DNA from: Archangium gephyra
GTDB taxonomy: Bacteria > Myxococcota > Myxococcia > Myxococcales > Myxococcaceae
Length of the DNA stretch: 64,000 bases
Reading direction: 5' to 3'
Assembly: GCF_001027285.1 (NCBI RefSeq)
Contig: NZ_CP011509.1
Coordinates: 3,170,501-3,234,500, forward strand
Numbering within the stretch: position 1 is the first letter of the stretch; each line of letters opens with the position of its first letter. Below are positions 16,192-24,515 of the stretch, one piece after another. The notes beneath the pieces are model-generated. The model saw only the letters and a list, made by a program, of their open reading frames with translations. It had not been told where the DNA came from and searched no databases. Made by a program: the position numbers and the translations under genes.

Positions 16192-17045
16192 GCCGCCGTC
16201 TGCTGGCCGTCGGGTTGTTGTGCGCCGGGGTGGGGGTGGGGGCCTGTTATGACCTGGATCCCTTCCTCTACAGCCGCACGCGCGTGGACCACTACACGCT
16301 GCCCGCCGAGGGCGAGACGCCCGAGGAGACGGTGTCTCCCGAGCAGATAGAGCCGGTGGAACTGGTGGTGGACGGCCAGGTGCGGCTGGGGGCCGCGTAT
16401 GTGAAGTCCTCGCAGCAGCCGCCCCGGGCCTACGTGCTCTATTTCCACGGCATCTGCTGCAATCTGAACCAACACATCTCCCGGCCCAAGGGCCTGGCCA
16501 ACCTCGGCTACGACGTGCTCGTCTTCGACTACCGGGGCTGGGGCACCTCCACCAACCTGGAGCCCACCGAGCCGGGCCTGCTCGCGGACAGCCAGGCGGC
16601 GCTCGCGTGGCTCTCCGCGCGGGCCGGCGTACCCGCGGACCGCATCCTCTATTACGGGCGCTCCTTCGGCACGGCGGTGGCCTCCCAGCTCGCGGCCCAC
16701 GAGCCGCCCGCGGCGCTCGTCCTCGAGTCTCCCTTCAGCTCCGTGCAGGGGCTGGTGCGCGACTCCAGCAACATGGACCTTCCCGCGGGCTTCTTCGCCA
16801 AGGGCTCCTGGGACACCGAGGCCCGGGTGGCCTCCCTCCAGGGCGTGCCCCTGCTGCTGCTGCACGGCACCGCCGACGACTTCATCCGCCCCGAGTTCTC
16901 CGAGCACCTCTACTCCGTGGCCCACGAGCCCAAGCAGCTCGTCCTCGTGGAGGGCGCGGACCACGACTCCGTCCCCCAGCGCATGGGGGTGGACTACGCA
17001 CGTACCTTGGGCGCGTTTCTGGAAGGCACGCGCACCCGTCCCTGA
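16188..17045 (+). CDS. Alpha/beta-hydrolase lipoprotein
   Basis: 285 residues; ATG overlaps the previous TGA. A lipoprotein-type signal (VGLLCAGVGVGAC) precedes an alpha/beta-hydrolase fold: oxyanion strand YVLYFHGICC, nucleophile elbow YGRSFG with S159, acid in LLLHGTADDF and catalytic His in VEGADHDS. The order matches FrsA/DLH-like or BAAT-like serine hydrolases with an exposed GXSXG. It is probably an envelope esterase or acyltransferase; the substrate is unknown. Confidence 0.85.
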   Translation: MSRRLLAVGLLCAGVGVGACYDLDPFLYSRTRVDHYTLPAEGETPEETVSPEQIEPVELVVDGQVRLGAAYVKSSQQPPRAYVLYFHGICCNLNQHISRPKGLANLGYDVLVFDYRGWGTSTNLEPTEPGLLADSQAALAWLSARAGVPADRILYYGRSFGTAVASQLAAHEPPAALVLESPFSSVQGLVRDSSNMDLPAGFFAKGSWDTEARVASLQGVPLLLLHGTADDFIRPEFSEHLYSVAHEPKQLVLVEGADHDSVPQRMGVDYARTLGAFLEGTRTRP

Positions 17046-17242
17046 ACGGCACCCCACACTCCCGCATTCCAACGCGTCATCAAGGCGATATTCCGGCGTT
17101 ACCTGGATGGGCGTCTTGACAGCCTGTTTTTATTATCCAGGCACTCCCGTTGGAAAAACATGTTTGCCCGTCTTGCCCTGGACGTCTGTGTTCAGGAGCG
17201 GGAGTGGTGGCCATTCGTCTGCGCAGAGGGGATGGGGTGTTA

Positions 17243-20041
17243 ATGTATTCGTATAGCCATACGAGAATCTGGAGTGGCATCCGCAACCGGATGCTGATGG
17301 CGTTGAGCGTGCTGTGGGTGGCGGCGTGCGGCGGAGAGTTGCCGCCGGAGGCGGAGAGCGAGAGTCCGCGGCCGGTGGCGCCCACGGCGGTGAGCACGCG
17401 TCCGCAAGGCGTGGGCAGCACGAACAAGGTCCTCATCCTGGCCAGCACGGTGACGTCGGGCGTCAACAGCGTGGAGGCGGTGGCCGCGCGCAGCCTGGGC
17501 TACACGGTGGACGTCGTGTCCGACGCCGCCTGGAGCGCGAAGAGCTCGGCGGACTTCGCGGGCTATCGCGCCATCATCCTGGGAGACGCCACCTGCAGCA
17601 GCAGCCGGACGCTCATCGCCGCGGCGGAGAACACCCGGGGTGTCTGGGGCCCGGTGGTGGACGGCAATGTCGTCATCATGGGCACGGATCCCGTCTTCCA
17701 CGGCAAGGACCAGGTCACCAAGAACGCCGTCCGGTTCGCCGCCGCGCAGGAGGGCAAGACGGGCGCCTATATCAACCTGAGCTGCTACTACCACGACACG
17801 AAGCCCGGGACGCCGGTCACGGTGCTGGAGCCGTTCGGCGCCTTCACCGTGGCGGGCGTGGGCTGCTACGACGACGCCCACATCGTGGCCACGCATGAAG
17901 CGCTGTCGGGCCTGTCGGACGCGCTGCTCTCCAGTTGGGTGTGCTCCGTGCACGAGGCCTTCGACAGCTACCCGGCCGCCAACTTCACCCCGCTCGTCAT
18001 CGCGAGGGATCCGGTGTACGGCGCGCGCCTGCCGGGCTCGAAGGACTTCGCGGACGGCTCGCGCGGCGTGCCCTACATCCTGGCCCGGGGCGCCATCCCC
18101 GTGCGCTGTGGTGACGGCGTGGTGCAGTACCCCGAGGAGTGTGACACCGGCGAGCGCAACGGCGTGCCGGGCACGGCCTGCTCGTCCGTGTGCCGCCTGC
18201 ACTGGTGCGGTGACGGCACGGTGGATCCGGGCGAGCAGTGCGACACCGGCGCGGCCAACGGCTCCGGCGCGTGCAGCGCGTCCTGCCGCTCCGTCGCCGT
18301 CAGCCGGGCTCCGGTGGCGAAGTGCAAGGACCTGACCCTGACGGCCGGCGGCTCCGTCTGCTCCGCGACTGGCTCCATCGATGACGGCTCGTATGACCCG
18401 GATGGGGACCTGGTGGGCTGCAGCCAGACGTCGGTCGACTTCGGAGCGGGCGTCACCACCGTGACGCTGCGCTGCAAGGACCTGACGGGCCTGGAGTCCT
18501 CCTGCACGGCGACGGTGACCGTCGTCGACACCACGGCTCCGTCCATCTTCTGCCCGGAGAACGTGCTGGCCGAGTGTGTCGAGGGCGGTGCGAGCGTGGA
18601 TCCGGGCGTGGCGTCCGGAACCGACAACTGCGGCGCGGTGACCTATTCGAGCAGCCCGGGAGCCGGCAGCTTCCCGGTGGGCAGCACCCCCGTGACGCAC
18701 ACCGGCCGGGACGCCTCCGGCAACGTGGCTACCTGCACCAGCCGCGTGACGGTGGCCGACACCCAGGCTCCCGAGGTGGCGGTGGTGGGCTATGCCTCGG
18801 TGAGGCTCGAGTGCGGCAAGCCCTACGTCGAGACGGGCGCTGCGGCCTTCGACAGCTGCTACGGCGACCTGAGCCACGCGGTGACGGTGTCTGGCTCCGT
18901 CAACATCCGCGTGCCGGGCACGTACACGCTCACCTATACGGCGAAGGACGCGGCCGGCAACGTGGGCACCGCCTACCGCACGGTGATTGTTGTCCCGGGC
19001 GCCTCCGGCCTGTGCGAGGACCGGCACGGCGGGTGGATCCTCACGGGCAGCATGGCCCTGCCGAGGATGCTGCACACCGCCACGAAGCTGGACGATGGCC
19101 GGGTGCTGGTGGCCGGTGGCTTCAACACCACCTCGGAGCTGTACAACCCGGAGACGAAGACGTGGTCCGCCACGGGCAACACGCTGGGCGCGCACCGCGG
19201 CCACACCGCCACGAAGCTGGAGGATGGCCGGGTGCTCATCGCGGGCGGCGGCGTGTGCCCCATCACCAGCGCCACCGCCGAGCTGTACGTCCCGGCCCTG
19301 GGCAAGTGGAAGCCCGCGGGCATCCTCAACACCCAGCGCTACCACCACACCGCCGTCCTGCTGCCCGATGGCAAGGTGCTGGTGGCCGGTGGCCGCGCCG
19401 GTGAGTTCGACGGCGACACGCTGGCCTCCGCCGAGCTGTATGACCCGGCCACCAACACCTGGTCCTACACGGGCAGCCTGAACACGGCCCGCGCCTTCCA
19501 CACCATGACCCTGCTGCCCAACGGCAAGGTGCTGGTGACGGGTGGCCACGATGCCTCCGACGGCTTCATCTCCTCCGCGGAGCTGTATGACCCGGCCACG
19601 GGCACGTGGACGGCCATGGCGGCCATGGGCACGGGCCGCGCCTCGCACACGGCCACCCTGCTGCCCAACGGCAAGGTGCTGGTCGCGGGTGGCTCGGGCC
19701 TCGACGTGGCGCTGAGCGCGTCCGCCGAGCTGTTTGACCCGGCCACCGACAGCTGGTCCGCCACGGGCAGCATGCTCTCGCCGCGCCGGTTCCACACCGC
19801 CACCCTGCTGCCGGATGGCCGCGTGCTGGTGGCCGGTGGTTACCACCAGTTCACGGGCATCCAGACGGCCTCGGACCTCTACAACCCGGCCACGGGCACG
19901 TGGAGCAAGACGGCGGCCATGAACGTGGACCGCTACAAGCACACCGCCACCCTGCTCGACAACGGCACGGTGCTCGCGGTGGGCGGTGTGAGCAACCACG
20001 ACCAGGCGTCGGCCGAGTACTACGACCTGGACGAGCTGTAA
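17243..20041 (+). CDS. Secreted HYR/kelch-repeat lipoprotein
   Basis: 932 residues from ATG 17243. A signal peptide with LWVAACGG suggests a lipoprotein. The N-terminal region (about 60-300) is unassigned. Two Cys-rich CGDG-x-EECDTG units follow ([17 protein letters not shown] and [17 protein letters not shown]), a repeat known from myxobacterial surface proteins. Next come HYR-type and DUF5011-like Ig folds with [11 protein letters not shown] and KDAAGNVGT, and finally seven kelch units of the form [16 protein letters not shown] that would make a beta propeller. This is an adhesive or matrix-type surface protein by architecture; no enzymatic residues stand out. Intergenic DNA upstream is AT-rich (17100-17160) and probably carries the promoter. 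Confidence 0.87.
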   Translation: MYSYSHTRIWSGIRNRMLMALSVLWVAACGGELPPEAESESPRPVAPTAVSTRPQGVGSTNKVLILASTVTSGVNSVEAVAARSLGYTVDVVSDAAWSAKSSADFAGYRAIILGDATCSSSRTLIAAAENTRGVWGPVVDGNVVIMGTDPVFHGKDQVTKNAVRFAAAQEGKTGAYINLSCYYHDTKPGTPVTVLEPFGAFTVAGVGCYDDAHIVATHEALSGLSDALLSSWVCSVHEAFDSYPAANFTPLVIARDPVYGARLPGSKDFADGSRGVPYILARGAIPVRCGDGVVQYPEECDTGERNGVPGTACSSVCRLHWCGDGTVDPGEQCDTGAANGSGACSASCRSVAVSRAPVAKCKDLTLTAGGSVCSATGSIDDGSYDPDGDLVGCSQTSVDFGAGVTTVTLRCKDLTGLESSCTATVTVVDTTAPSIFCPENVLAECVEGGASVDPGVASGTDNCGAVTYSSSPGAGSFPVGSTPVTHTGRDASGNVATCTSRVTVADTQAPEVAVVGYASVRLECGKPYVETGAAAFDSCYGDLSHAVTVSGSVNIRVPGTYTLTYTAKDAAGNVGTAYRTVIVVPGASGLCEDRHGGWILTGSMALPRMLHTATKLDDGRVLVAGGFNTTSELYNPETKTWSATGNTLGAHRGHTATKLEDGRVLIAGGGVCPITSATAELYVPALGKWKPAGILNTQRYHHTAVLLPDGKVLVAGGRAGEFDGDTLASAELYDPATNTWSYTGSLNTARAFHTMTLLPNGKVLVTGGHDASDGFISSAELYDPATGTWTAMAAMGTGRASHTATLLPNGKVLVAGGSGLDVALSASAELFDPATDSWSATGSMLSPRRFHTATLLPDGRVLVAGGYHQFTGIQTASDLYNPATGTWSKTAAMNVDRYKHTATLLDNGTVLAVGGVSNHDQASAEYYDLDEL

Positions 20042-20064
20042 TCCGAGTGACGCTCGCCAGGGGG

Positions 20065-20088
20065 CCGGGGGGCATTGGCTCCCCCCGG
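20065..20088 (+). terminator. Hairpin after kelch gene
   Basis: 8-bp perfect stem CCGGGGGG/CCCCCCGG with an 8-nt loop, 23 bp after the stop codon. No T-tract. Confidence 0.5.
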
Positions 20089-20221
20089 TGATGCACTCCC
20101 TGGCGTGGCGGGCTTTCCCGCGGGGGGCGCGAGGCTTCCGGGAGATTCCCGGGCCCCGTGCCCCCTGTGTCTTTTGGGGCATGGCCCCCGGCGGTGGTGC
20201 ACCCGTGAAGGGAGGGAGCGG

Positions 20222-22108
20222 ATGGCTCATCGGTCCATGGCGGGAGGGTGGTGCCTGGTGCTCGCGTTGGTGGCGGGGAGCACCTTGCCGGCGCGAGCGG
20301 AGGGCACGCCGCACCCGGGGTGCCGTCCTCCCGGGGTGCTCGGGGACGTGGCTCCGGGGACGGGCGGTGCGTCGCCCGGCTCCTTCCTGCGCATCGGCGG
20401 GACGGTCTACTTCGTCGCGGATGATGGGGTGCACGGCACCGAGCTCTGGAAGAGCGACGGGACGGAAGCGGGCACGGTGCTGGTCAAGGACCTCCAGCCC
20501 GGGCTGGCCGGCGCGAATCCTGGCTTGCTGACCGAGCTGAACGGGGTGCTGCTCTTCATCGCGAACGACGGCACCCACGGCTTCGAGCTGTGGCGGAGCG
20601 ATGGGACGCCCGCGGGCACGAGGATGGTCCGGGAGCTCAACGCCGGGCGGGAAGGGGGCAACGCCACGGACCTCGTCGTCCTGGGCGGGAAGGCCTGGCT
20701 CGCCACCGCGGACCACCTGACGGGCCGGGAGCTCTGGGTGACGGACGGGACGTTCGACGGCACGCGGCTCGTCAAGGACCTCCACCCCGGTCCGGGGACC
20801 TCCATCGCCGCCCGGTCCATGCGGGCGGTGGGCAATACCCTCTTCTTCGTCGCCGATGATGGGACTCATGGCTTCGAGCTGTGGAAGAGCGATGGGACGG
20901 AGGCGGGCACGGTGCTCGTCAAGGACATCGCGCCAGTGGGCGCCAGCGCCTACCCCGGGCGGTTGACGGTGGTGGGGGACACGCTCTTCTTCACCGCCAA
21001 CGATGGCACCACCGATGACGACCTGTGGCGGAGCGACGGCACGGAGGCGGGCACGGTGCGCGTCACGGAGCTCTTCGGCAAGCCGTTGCACCCGGCGCCC
21101 GAGGAGCTGACGGCGGTGGGCGGCAGGCTCTTCTTCCGCCTGGACGACGAGGTGCATGGCCCCGAGCTCTGGGTGAGCGACGGGACGTCTGGTGGCACGC
21201 GGCTCGTCAGGGACCTCCACCCGGGGGCCACGGGCTCGAATCCCCACGCCTTCGCGGGGCTGGGGGACACGCTCTATTTCGCCGCGGACGATGGCCTGGG
21301 GGGAGTGGAGCTGTGGAAGAGCGATGGGACGGAGGCGGGCACGGTGCGGGTCAAGGACCTCCGCGCTGGGAGCGAGGGCGCGTCCCCCGGGGAACTGACG
21401 GTGGCGGACGCGAGGCTCTTCTTCACGGCGGACGATGGCACCGGGGCCACGCTCTGGGTGAGCGACGGGACGGAGGCGGGGACGCGGGCGGTGGACGCCC
21501 CGGGGGCCGAGCCACGGGTGCTGACGTACACGGGCGGCACCCTCTACTACTCCGCGAATGACGAGGCCCGGGGGCGGGAGCCGTACGCCCTGTCCCCGGC
21601 CTTCCTGGGAGACTGTACGCCGCCGGAGCTCACCTGCCCGGCGGACGTGGAGGCCGCCGCCACGGGCCCTGGAGGCGCGGTGGTCCACTACGCGCCCGCG
21701 CGGGCGACGGACACCTCCTCGGACATCACGCTCGGCTACAGCACGCCGTCTGGCGCCACCTTCCCTCCGGGAGACAACCCGGTGCGTGTCTCGGCGTCCG
21801 ACACGGCGGGCAACACGGCGAGCTGCACCTTCACCGTGCGGGTGGGGGCCGCCACGGATGGCGGACCGGAGGACTCCGGGTGCGGCTGCACCTCGGGCTT
21901 CGCGGGGGATGCGCCCTGGCTGCTGCTGGGGGCGCTCGCCCCGCTCATGGCACGCCGCCGCCGCGCCTGCCCATGGACGCTCCGTCCCGCTCCACCAGCC
22001 ACCGCGCGAACTGCGCGTACACCGACTGGTGCTGCCACCGGCCGAACACCGCGTCGCGCTCGGAGGGCGACAGCGCGGAGAGCGGGCTCGTTCCGCCCTC
22101 CGGAATGA
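20222..22108 (+). CDS. ELWxxDGTxxGT-repeat protein, MYXO-CTERM-like tail
   Basis: 628 residues, ATG after GGGAGGGAG. A Sec signal (LVLALVAGSTLPARA) is followed by eight ELWxxDGTxxGT units spread over about residues 75-440, a probable propeller. A HYR-type domain follows (CTPPELTCPADVE, SASDTAGNTASC). The end has GCGC, a hydrophobic helix (WLLLGALAPLM) and RRRR, the MYXO-CTERM pattern for surface sorting. Unusually, about 49 further Arg/Pro/Thr-rich residues follow before the stop, and that tail overlaps the convergent pyrophosphatase gene by 164 bp. The tail looks like out-of-frame antisense of that gene and probably reflects loss of the original stop. Confidence 0.82.
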   Translation: MAHRSMAGGWCLVLALVAGSTLPARAEGTPHPGCRPPGVLGDVAPGTGGASPGSFLRIGGTVYFVADDGVHGTELWKSDGTEAGTVLVKDLQPGLAGANPGLLTELNGVLLFIANDGTHGFELWRSDGTPAGTRMVRELNAGREGGNATDLVVLGGKAWLATADHLTGRELWVTDGTFDGTRLVKDLHPGPGTSIAARSMRAVGNTLFFVADDGTHGFELWKSDGTEAGTVLVKDIAPVGASAYPGRLTVVGDTLFFTANDGTTDDDLWRSDGTEAGTVRVTELFGKPLHPAPEELTAVGGRLFFRLDDEVHGPELWVSDGTSGGTRLVRDLHPGATGSNPHAFAGLGDTLYFAADDGLGGVELWKSDGTEAGTVRVKDLRAGSEGASPGELTVADARLFFTADDGTGATLWVSDGTEAGTRAVDAPGAEPRVLTYTGGTLYYSANDEARGREPYALSPAFLGDCTPPELTCPADVEAAATGPGGAVVHYAPARATDTSSDITLGYSTPSGATFPPGDNPVRVSASDTAGNTASCTFTVRVGAATDGGPEDSGCGCTSGFAGDAPWLLLGALAPLMARRRRACPWTLRPAPPATARTARTPTGAATGRTPRRARRATARRAGSFRPPE

Positions 22109-22565
22109 AGACGTTCCACACCGACGACCAGGCGTCCGGGGCGCGGGTGCTGTCCGCCTCCAGGGCGAGGCTCCCCACGGCCTGCCTGTCCACGAAGGTG
22201 TGGGGCGTGCCGTCCTCGTCCACGTACACCATCGCGCCGACGAAGCGGCACGTCCGCGGCTCCTGCCCATGGGCGAGCCTCAACAGGCCGGCCACGCCAA
22301 TCGTCTCCAGCATGTACTTCGTCACCGGGCCCGGGAAGCCGGCCAGCGAGTCCACGCACAAGCCGCTGTCCTCCACCACCAGCGGCTCCTCGAAGTACGC
22401 GAACGCCTGCCGCGCCTTGTCCAGGGCCACCGCTTCCAGCGTGCTGCCCTGGGGCTCGATGATGGGCAGCTCGAGGCGCTCGAGCTCGTAGCCCACCGCC
22501 GCGAGGCACTTCTCCAGCACCTTCGCCTTGCCGCGGTTGGTGCTCACGAACGTGATCTTCTTCAC
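21945..22565 (-). CDS. ITPA/RdgB-family NTP pyrophosphatase
   Basis: 206 residues from GTG at 22565, preceded by GAGGAG. It begins KKITFVSTNRGKAKVLEKCL, the Ham1 nucleotide-binding start, then LELPIIEPQG, VVEDSGLCVDSLAGFPGP and TKYMLETIG. The GP-x-x-KY segment is closer to archaeal/eukaryotic ITPA than to the usual bacterial housekeeping RdgB, so it may be a specialised paralogue. The family hydrolyses non-canonical purine NTPs to NMP and pyrophosphate. It lies 29 bp downstream of the prenyl-synthase/LOG gene on the same strand, suggesting joint handling of a modified purine nucleotide. Confidence 0.85.
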   Translation of the reverse strand: MKKITFVSTNRGKAKVLEKCLAAVGYELERLELPIIEPQGSTLEAVALDKARQAFAYFEEPLVVEDSGLCVDSLAGFPGPVTKYMLETIGVAGLLRLAHGQEPRTCRFVGAMVYVDEDGTPHTFVDRQAVGSLALEADSTRAPDAWSSVWNVFIPEGGTSPLSALSPSERDAVFGRWQHQSVYAQFARWLVERDGASMGRRGGGVP

Positions 22566-22594
22566 TGCTGCTGCTCCTCGGACGGCGGTGGCGC

Positions 22595-24307
22595 TCAGAA
22601 CCATTTGGCGGGGAAGGGCGGGGGCACGTAGGTGTCCAGGTAGGCGAAGACGCCCGCGAGATCCTCGGCCAGGTGGTAGATGTGGCGGTGGTGCTGCGCG
22701 CTGGCGAAGCGCTCCTTGAAGAGGTGCTCGAAGAGGGCCGTCAGCGGCTCCCAGAAGCCCTTCGCGTTCACGAAGACGATGGGCTTGCGGTGCATGTGCA
22801 GCTGCTTGGACGCGATGATCTCCAGCGCCTCGTCCAGCGTGCCGAAGCCGCCGGGGAGCACCACGAACGCATCGGCCCGCATCTCCATGGCCGCCTTGCG
22901 GCCGCGCAAGTCCCGCGTGGCGATGAGCTCGGTGGACTGCTCGAAGACATAGGGCGTGCCGCGCATCACCTCCGGGATGACGCTGATGACCTCGCCGCCG
23001 TGCTCGCGCGTGGCGTGGGCCACCGCTCCCATCAGGCCGGTGTTGCCGCCGCCGAAGACGAGCCTGTCTCCGCGCCTGGCGATCTCCGTCCCCAGCGCGG
23101 CGGCCAGCTCGAACCACGCCGGCTCCACGATGCCGCTCGAGGAGCAGTAGACGCAGATGGTCCGGGGCTCCCGGGCGGGCGTGGGGCCCTGTGCGGACAG
23201 GGCGGCCTCGTCCCGCGGCTCCTCGCGGAAGCACTCCTCGAGGATGCGGTTGAGCTCCGGGTCCTCGCAGCGGTGCAGGCGATCGATGATGGAGAGCGTC
23301 AGCTCGCGCAGGAAGGGGCGGATGGAGGCGGGCGTCTCCTCCAGGCACACGCGCAGATCCTCGAGCATGCAGCGGGCGGCCGCCGGGACGCCGATCTCCA
23401 GCATGGCCTGGCGCAGGCGATCATGGAGGAAGCGGGTCCGGTCGCAGATCTCCGCGTGCTGCTGCTGGAACTCCATGAGCGAGGCGCTGTGGAGCGGGCG
23501 GTACTCCTTCCAGAGCTGCTCGACGAGCGTGCCGAGCTCCGGCCGTTGGCCGATGCTGAGGAGCAGGGGCCGGGTGACGATGCCCATCTGCAGGTCGTCG
23601 TTCTCCCCCTGCTCGTCGCGGCGCTCGAGCAGGCCGACGAGGTCATCCACGTCCTGGAAGATGTAGCTGAAGCGATCCACCACGGAGGTGGGCAGGGGCG
23701 CGCGGCCGTTGAGGGCCAGGGCGCTGTCGATGGCGAAGGCGGTGGCCACGCCCGTGGCGGCGTAGCGCTGGGAGAGCCAGTGCTCGAAGGTGGCCTGCTC
23801 CGGGTAGGTGTTCTGCCGCTCCCAGAGGAACATGGAGAAGATGCGCAGGACGTACTGGAGCAGGGCGTCGCCGAACTCGGGAGGACAGCGCCGGGCGTGC
23901 TGGGCCATGAGCATGAGCAGCGCGCCGGTGAAGGGGGTGGCGCTCGCCTCGCCGAAGCGCCGGGGGAAGCTCATCCGTCCGGAGCGCATGGGGGTGCGGT
24001 CCACGGTGTCATCGGCGATGGCCGTCACCTCCATGCTCAGCAGCATGGCGGGCAGGGCCTCGATGTGCCGCGGGGTGATGCCTCCGGACGCCTCGGCGGC
24101 GGCGAGGAACATCAGCGGGATGAGCATGAAGGAGGGCTGGGGGCTCTCCACGGTGACGTGATCGAAGAAGGGCCTCAGCTCCGTGGGGATGGGGGCTTCG
24201 TGGACCTTCTTCAGCGCATCCACCAGGAGGGGGCGGTAGGTGGACTCCACGCGCTGGAACATGCCCCGGAACTGATTTGGGAACTGGATGGGAATGGATG
24301 CGGTCAT
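22595..24307 (-). CDS. Prenyl-synthase-like/LOG fusion protein
   Basis: 570 residues. Residues about 20-345 are helical with DDTVD (99-103), a match to the first Asp-rich DDxxD of class I trans-prenyl synthases, and FQDVDDLVGLL (217-227) followed by ENDDLQMGIVTRPLLL, matching the second Asp-rich motif and its downstream segment. Residues about 382-560 are a LOG/TIGR00730 Rossmann domain with GGGNTGLMG (from 419) and PGGFGTLDE (485-493), both intact. LOG enzymes release free base from N6-modified AMP, including prenylated adenine (cytokinin). The two activities in one chain suggest synthesis or processing of a prenylated purine; this coupling is inference. The DDxxD domain is divergent and might instead make a terpenoid unrelated to LOG. 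Confidence 0.8.
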   Translation of the reverse strand: MTASIPIQFPNQFRGMFQRVESTYRPLLVDALKKVHEAPIPTELRPFFDHVTVESPQPSFMLIPLMFLAAAEASGGITPRHIEALPAMLLSMEVTAIADDTVDRTPMRSGRMSFPRRFGEASATPFTGALLMLMAQHARRCPPEFGDALLQYVLRIFSMFLWERQNTYPEQATFEHWLSQRYAATGVATAFAIDSALALNGRAPLPTSVVDRFSYIFQDVDDLVGLLERRDEQGENDDLQMGIVTRPLLLSIGQRPELGTLVEQLWKEYRPLHSASLMEFQQQHAEICDRTRFLHDRLRQAMLEIGVPAAARCMLEDLRVCLEETPASIRPFLRELTLSIIDRLHRCEDPELNRILEECFREEPRDEAALSAQGPTPAREPRTICVYCSSSGIVEPAWFELAAALGTEIARRGDRLVFGGGNTGLMGAVAHATREHGGEVISVIPEVMRGTPYVFEQSTELIATRDLRGRKAAMEMRADAFVVLPGGFGTLDEALEIIASKQLHMHRKPIVFVNAKGFWEPLTALFEHLFKERFASAQHHRHIYHLAEDLAGVFAYLDTYVPPPFPAKWF

Positions 24308-24515
24308 GGATTCTGGGTGCTGCGATGGGGGGAGAGGGCTACCGGGCGGGTAGAGCGTGCCAGCGCGCCCGGTGTCTCCGCCAGCACCCGGGGGGGTGCC
24401 ACGCCGCGAGCCGACCTCCGCGATCCTGCTCGCTGGAGACGAGGGGCGTGGGGATGGGAGAAGTAGGGGCGGAGGACATGAGCGACCGGGATTCTACCGT
24501 GATACGAGGGCCCGC

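Noticed and set aside
17116-17136. TTGACA with TATTAT as a promoter for the kelch gene
   Set aside because: Spacing is only 9 bp, and no acceptable -10 exists at 16-18 bp. The AT-rich region may still hold the promoter.
17240-22270. A 1676-codon open frame on the - strand
   Set aside because: It is antisense to the kelch and ELW-repeat genes, which carry clear domains and starts; high GC keeps the opposite strand open. The low-complexity translation has no domains.
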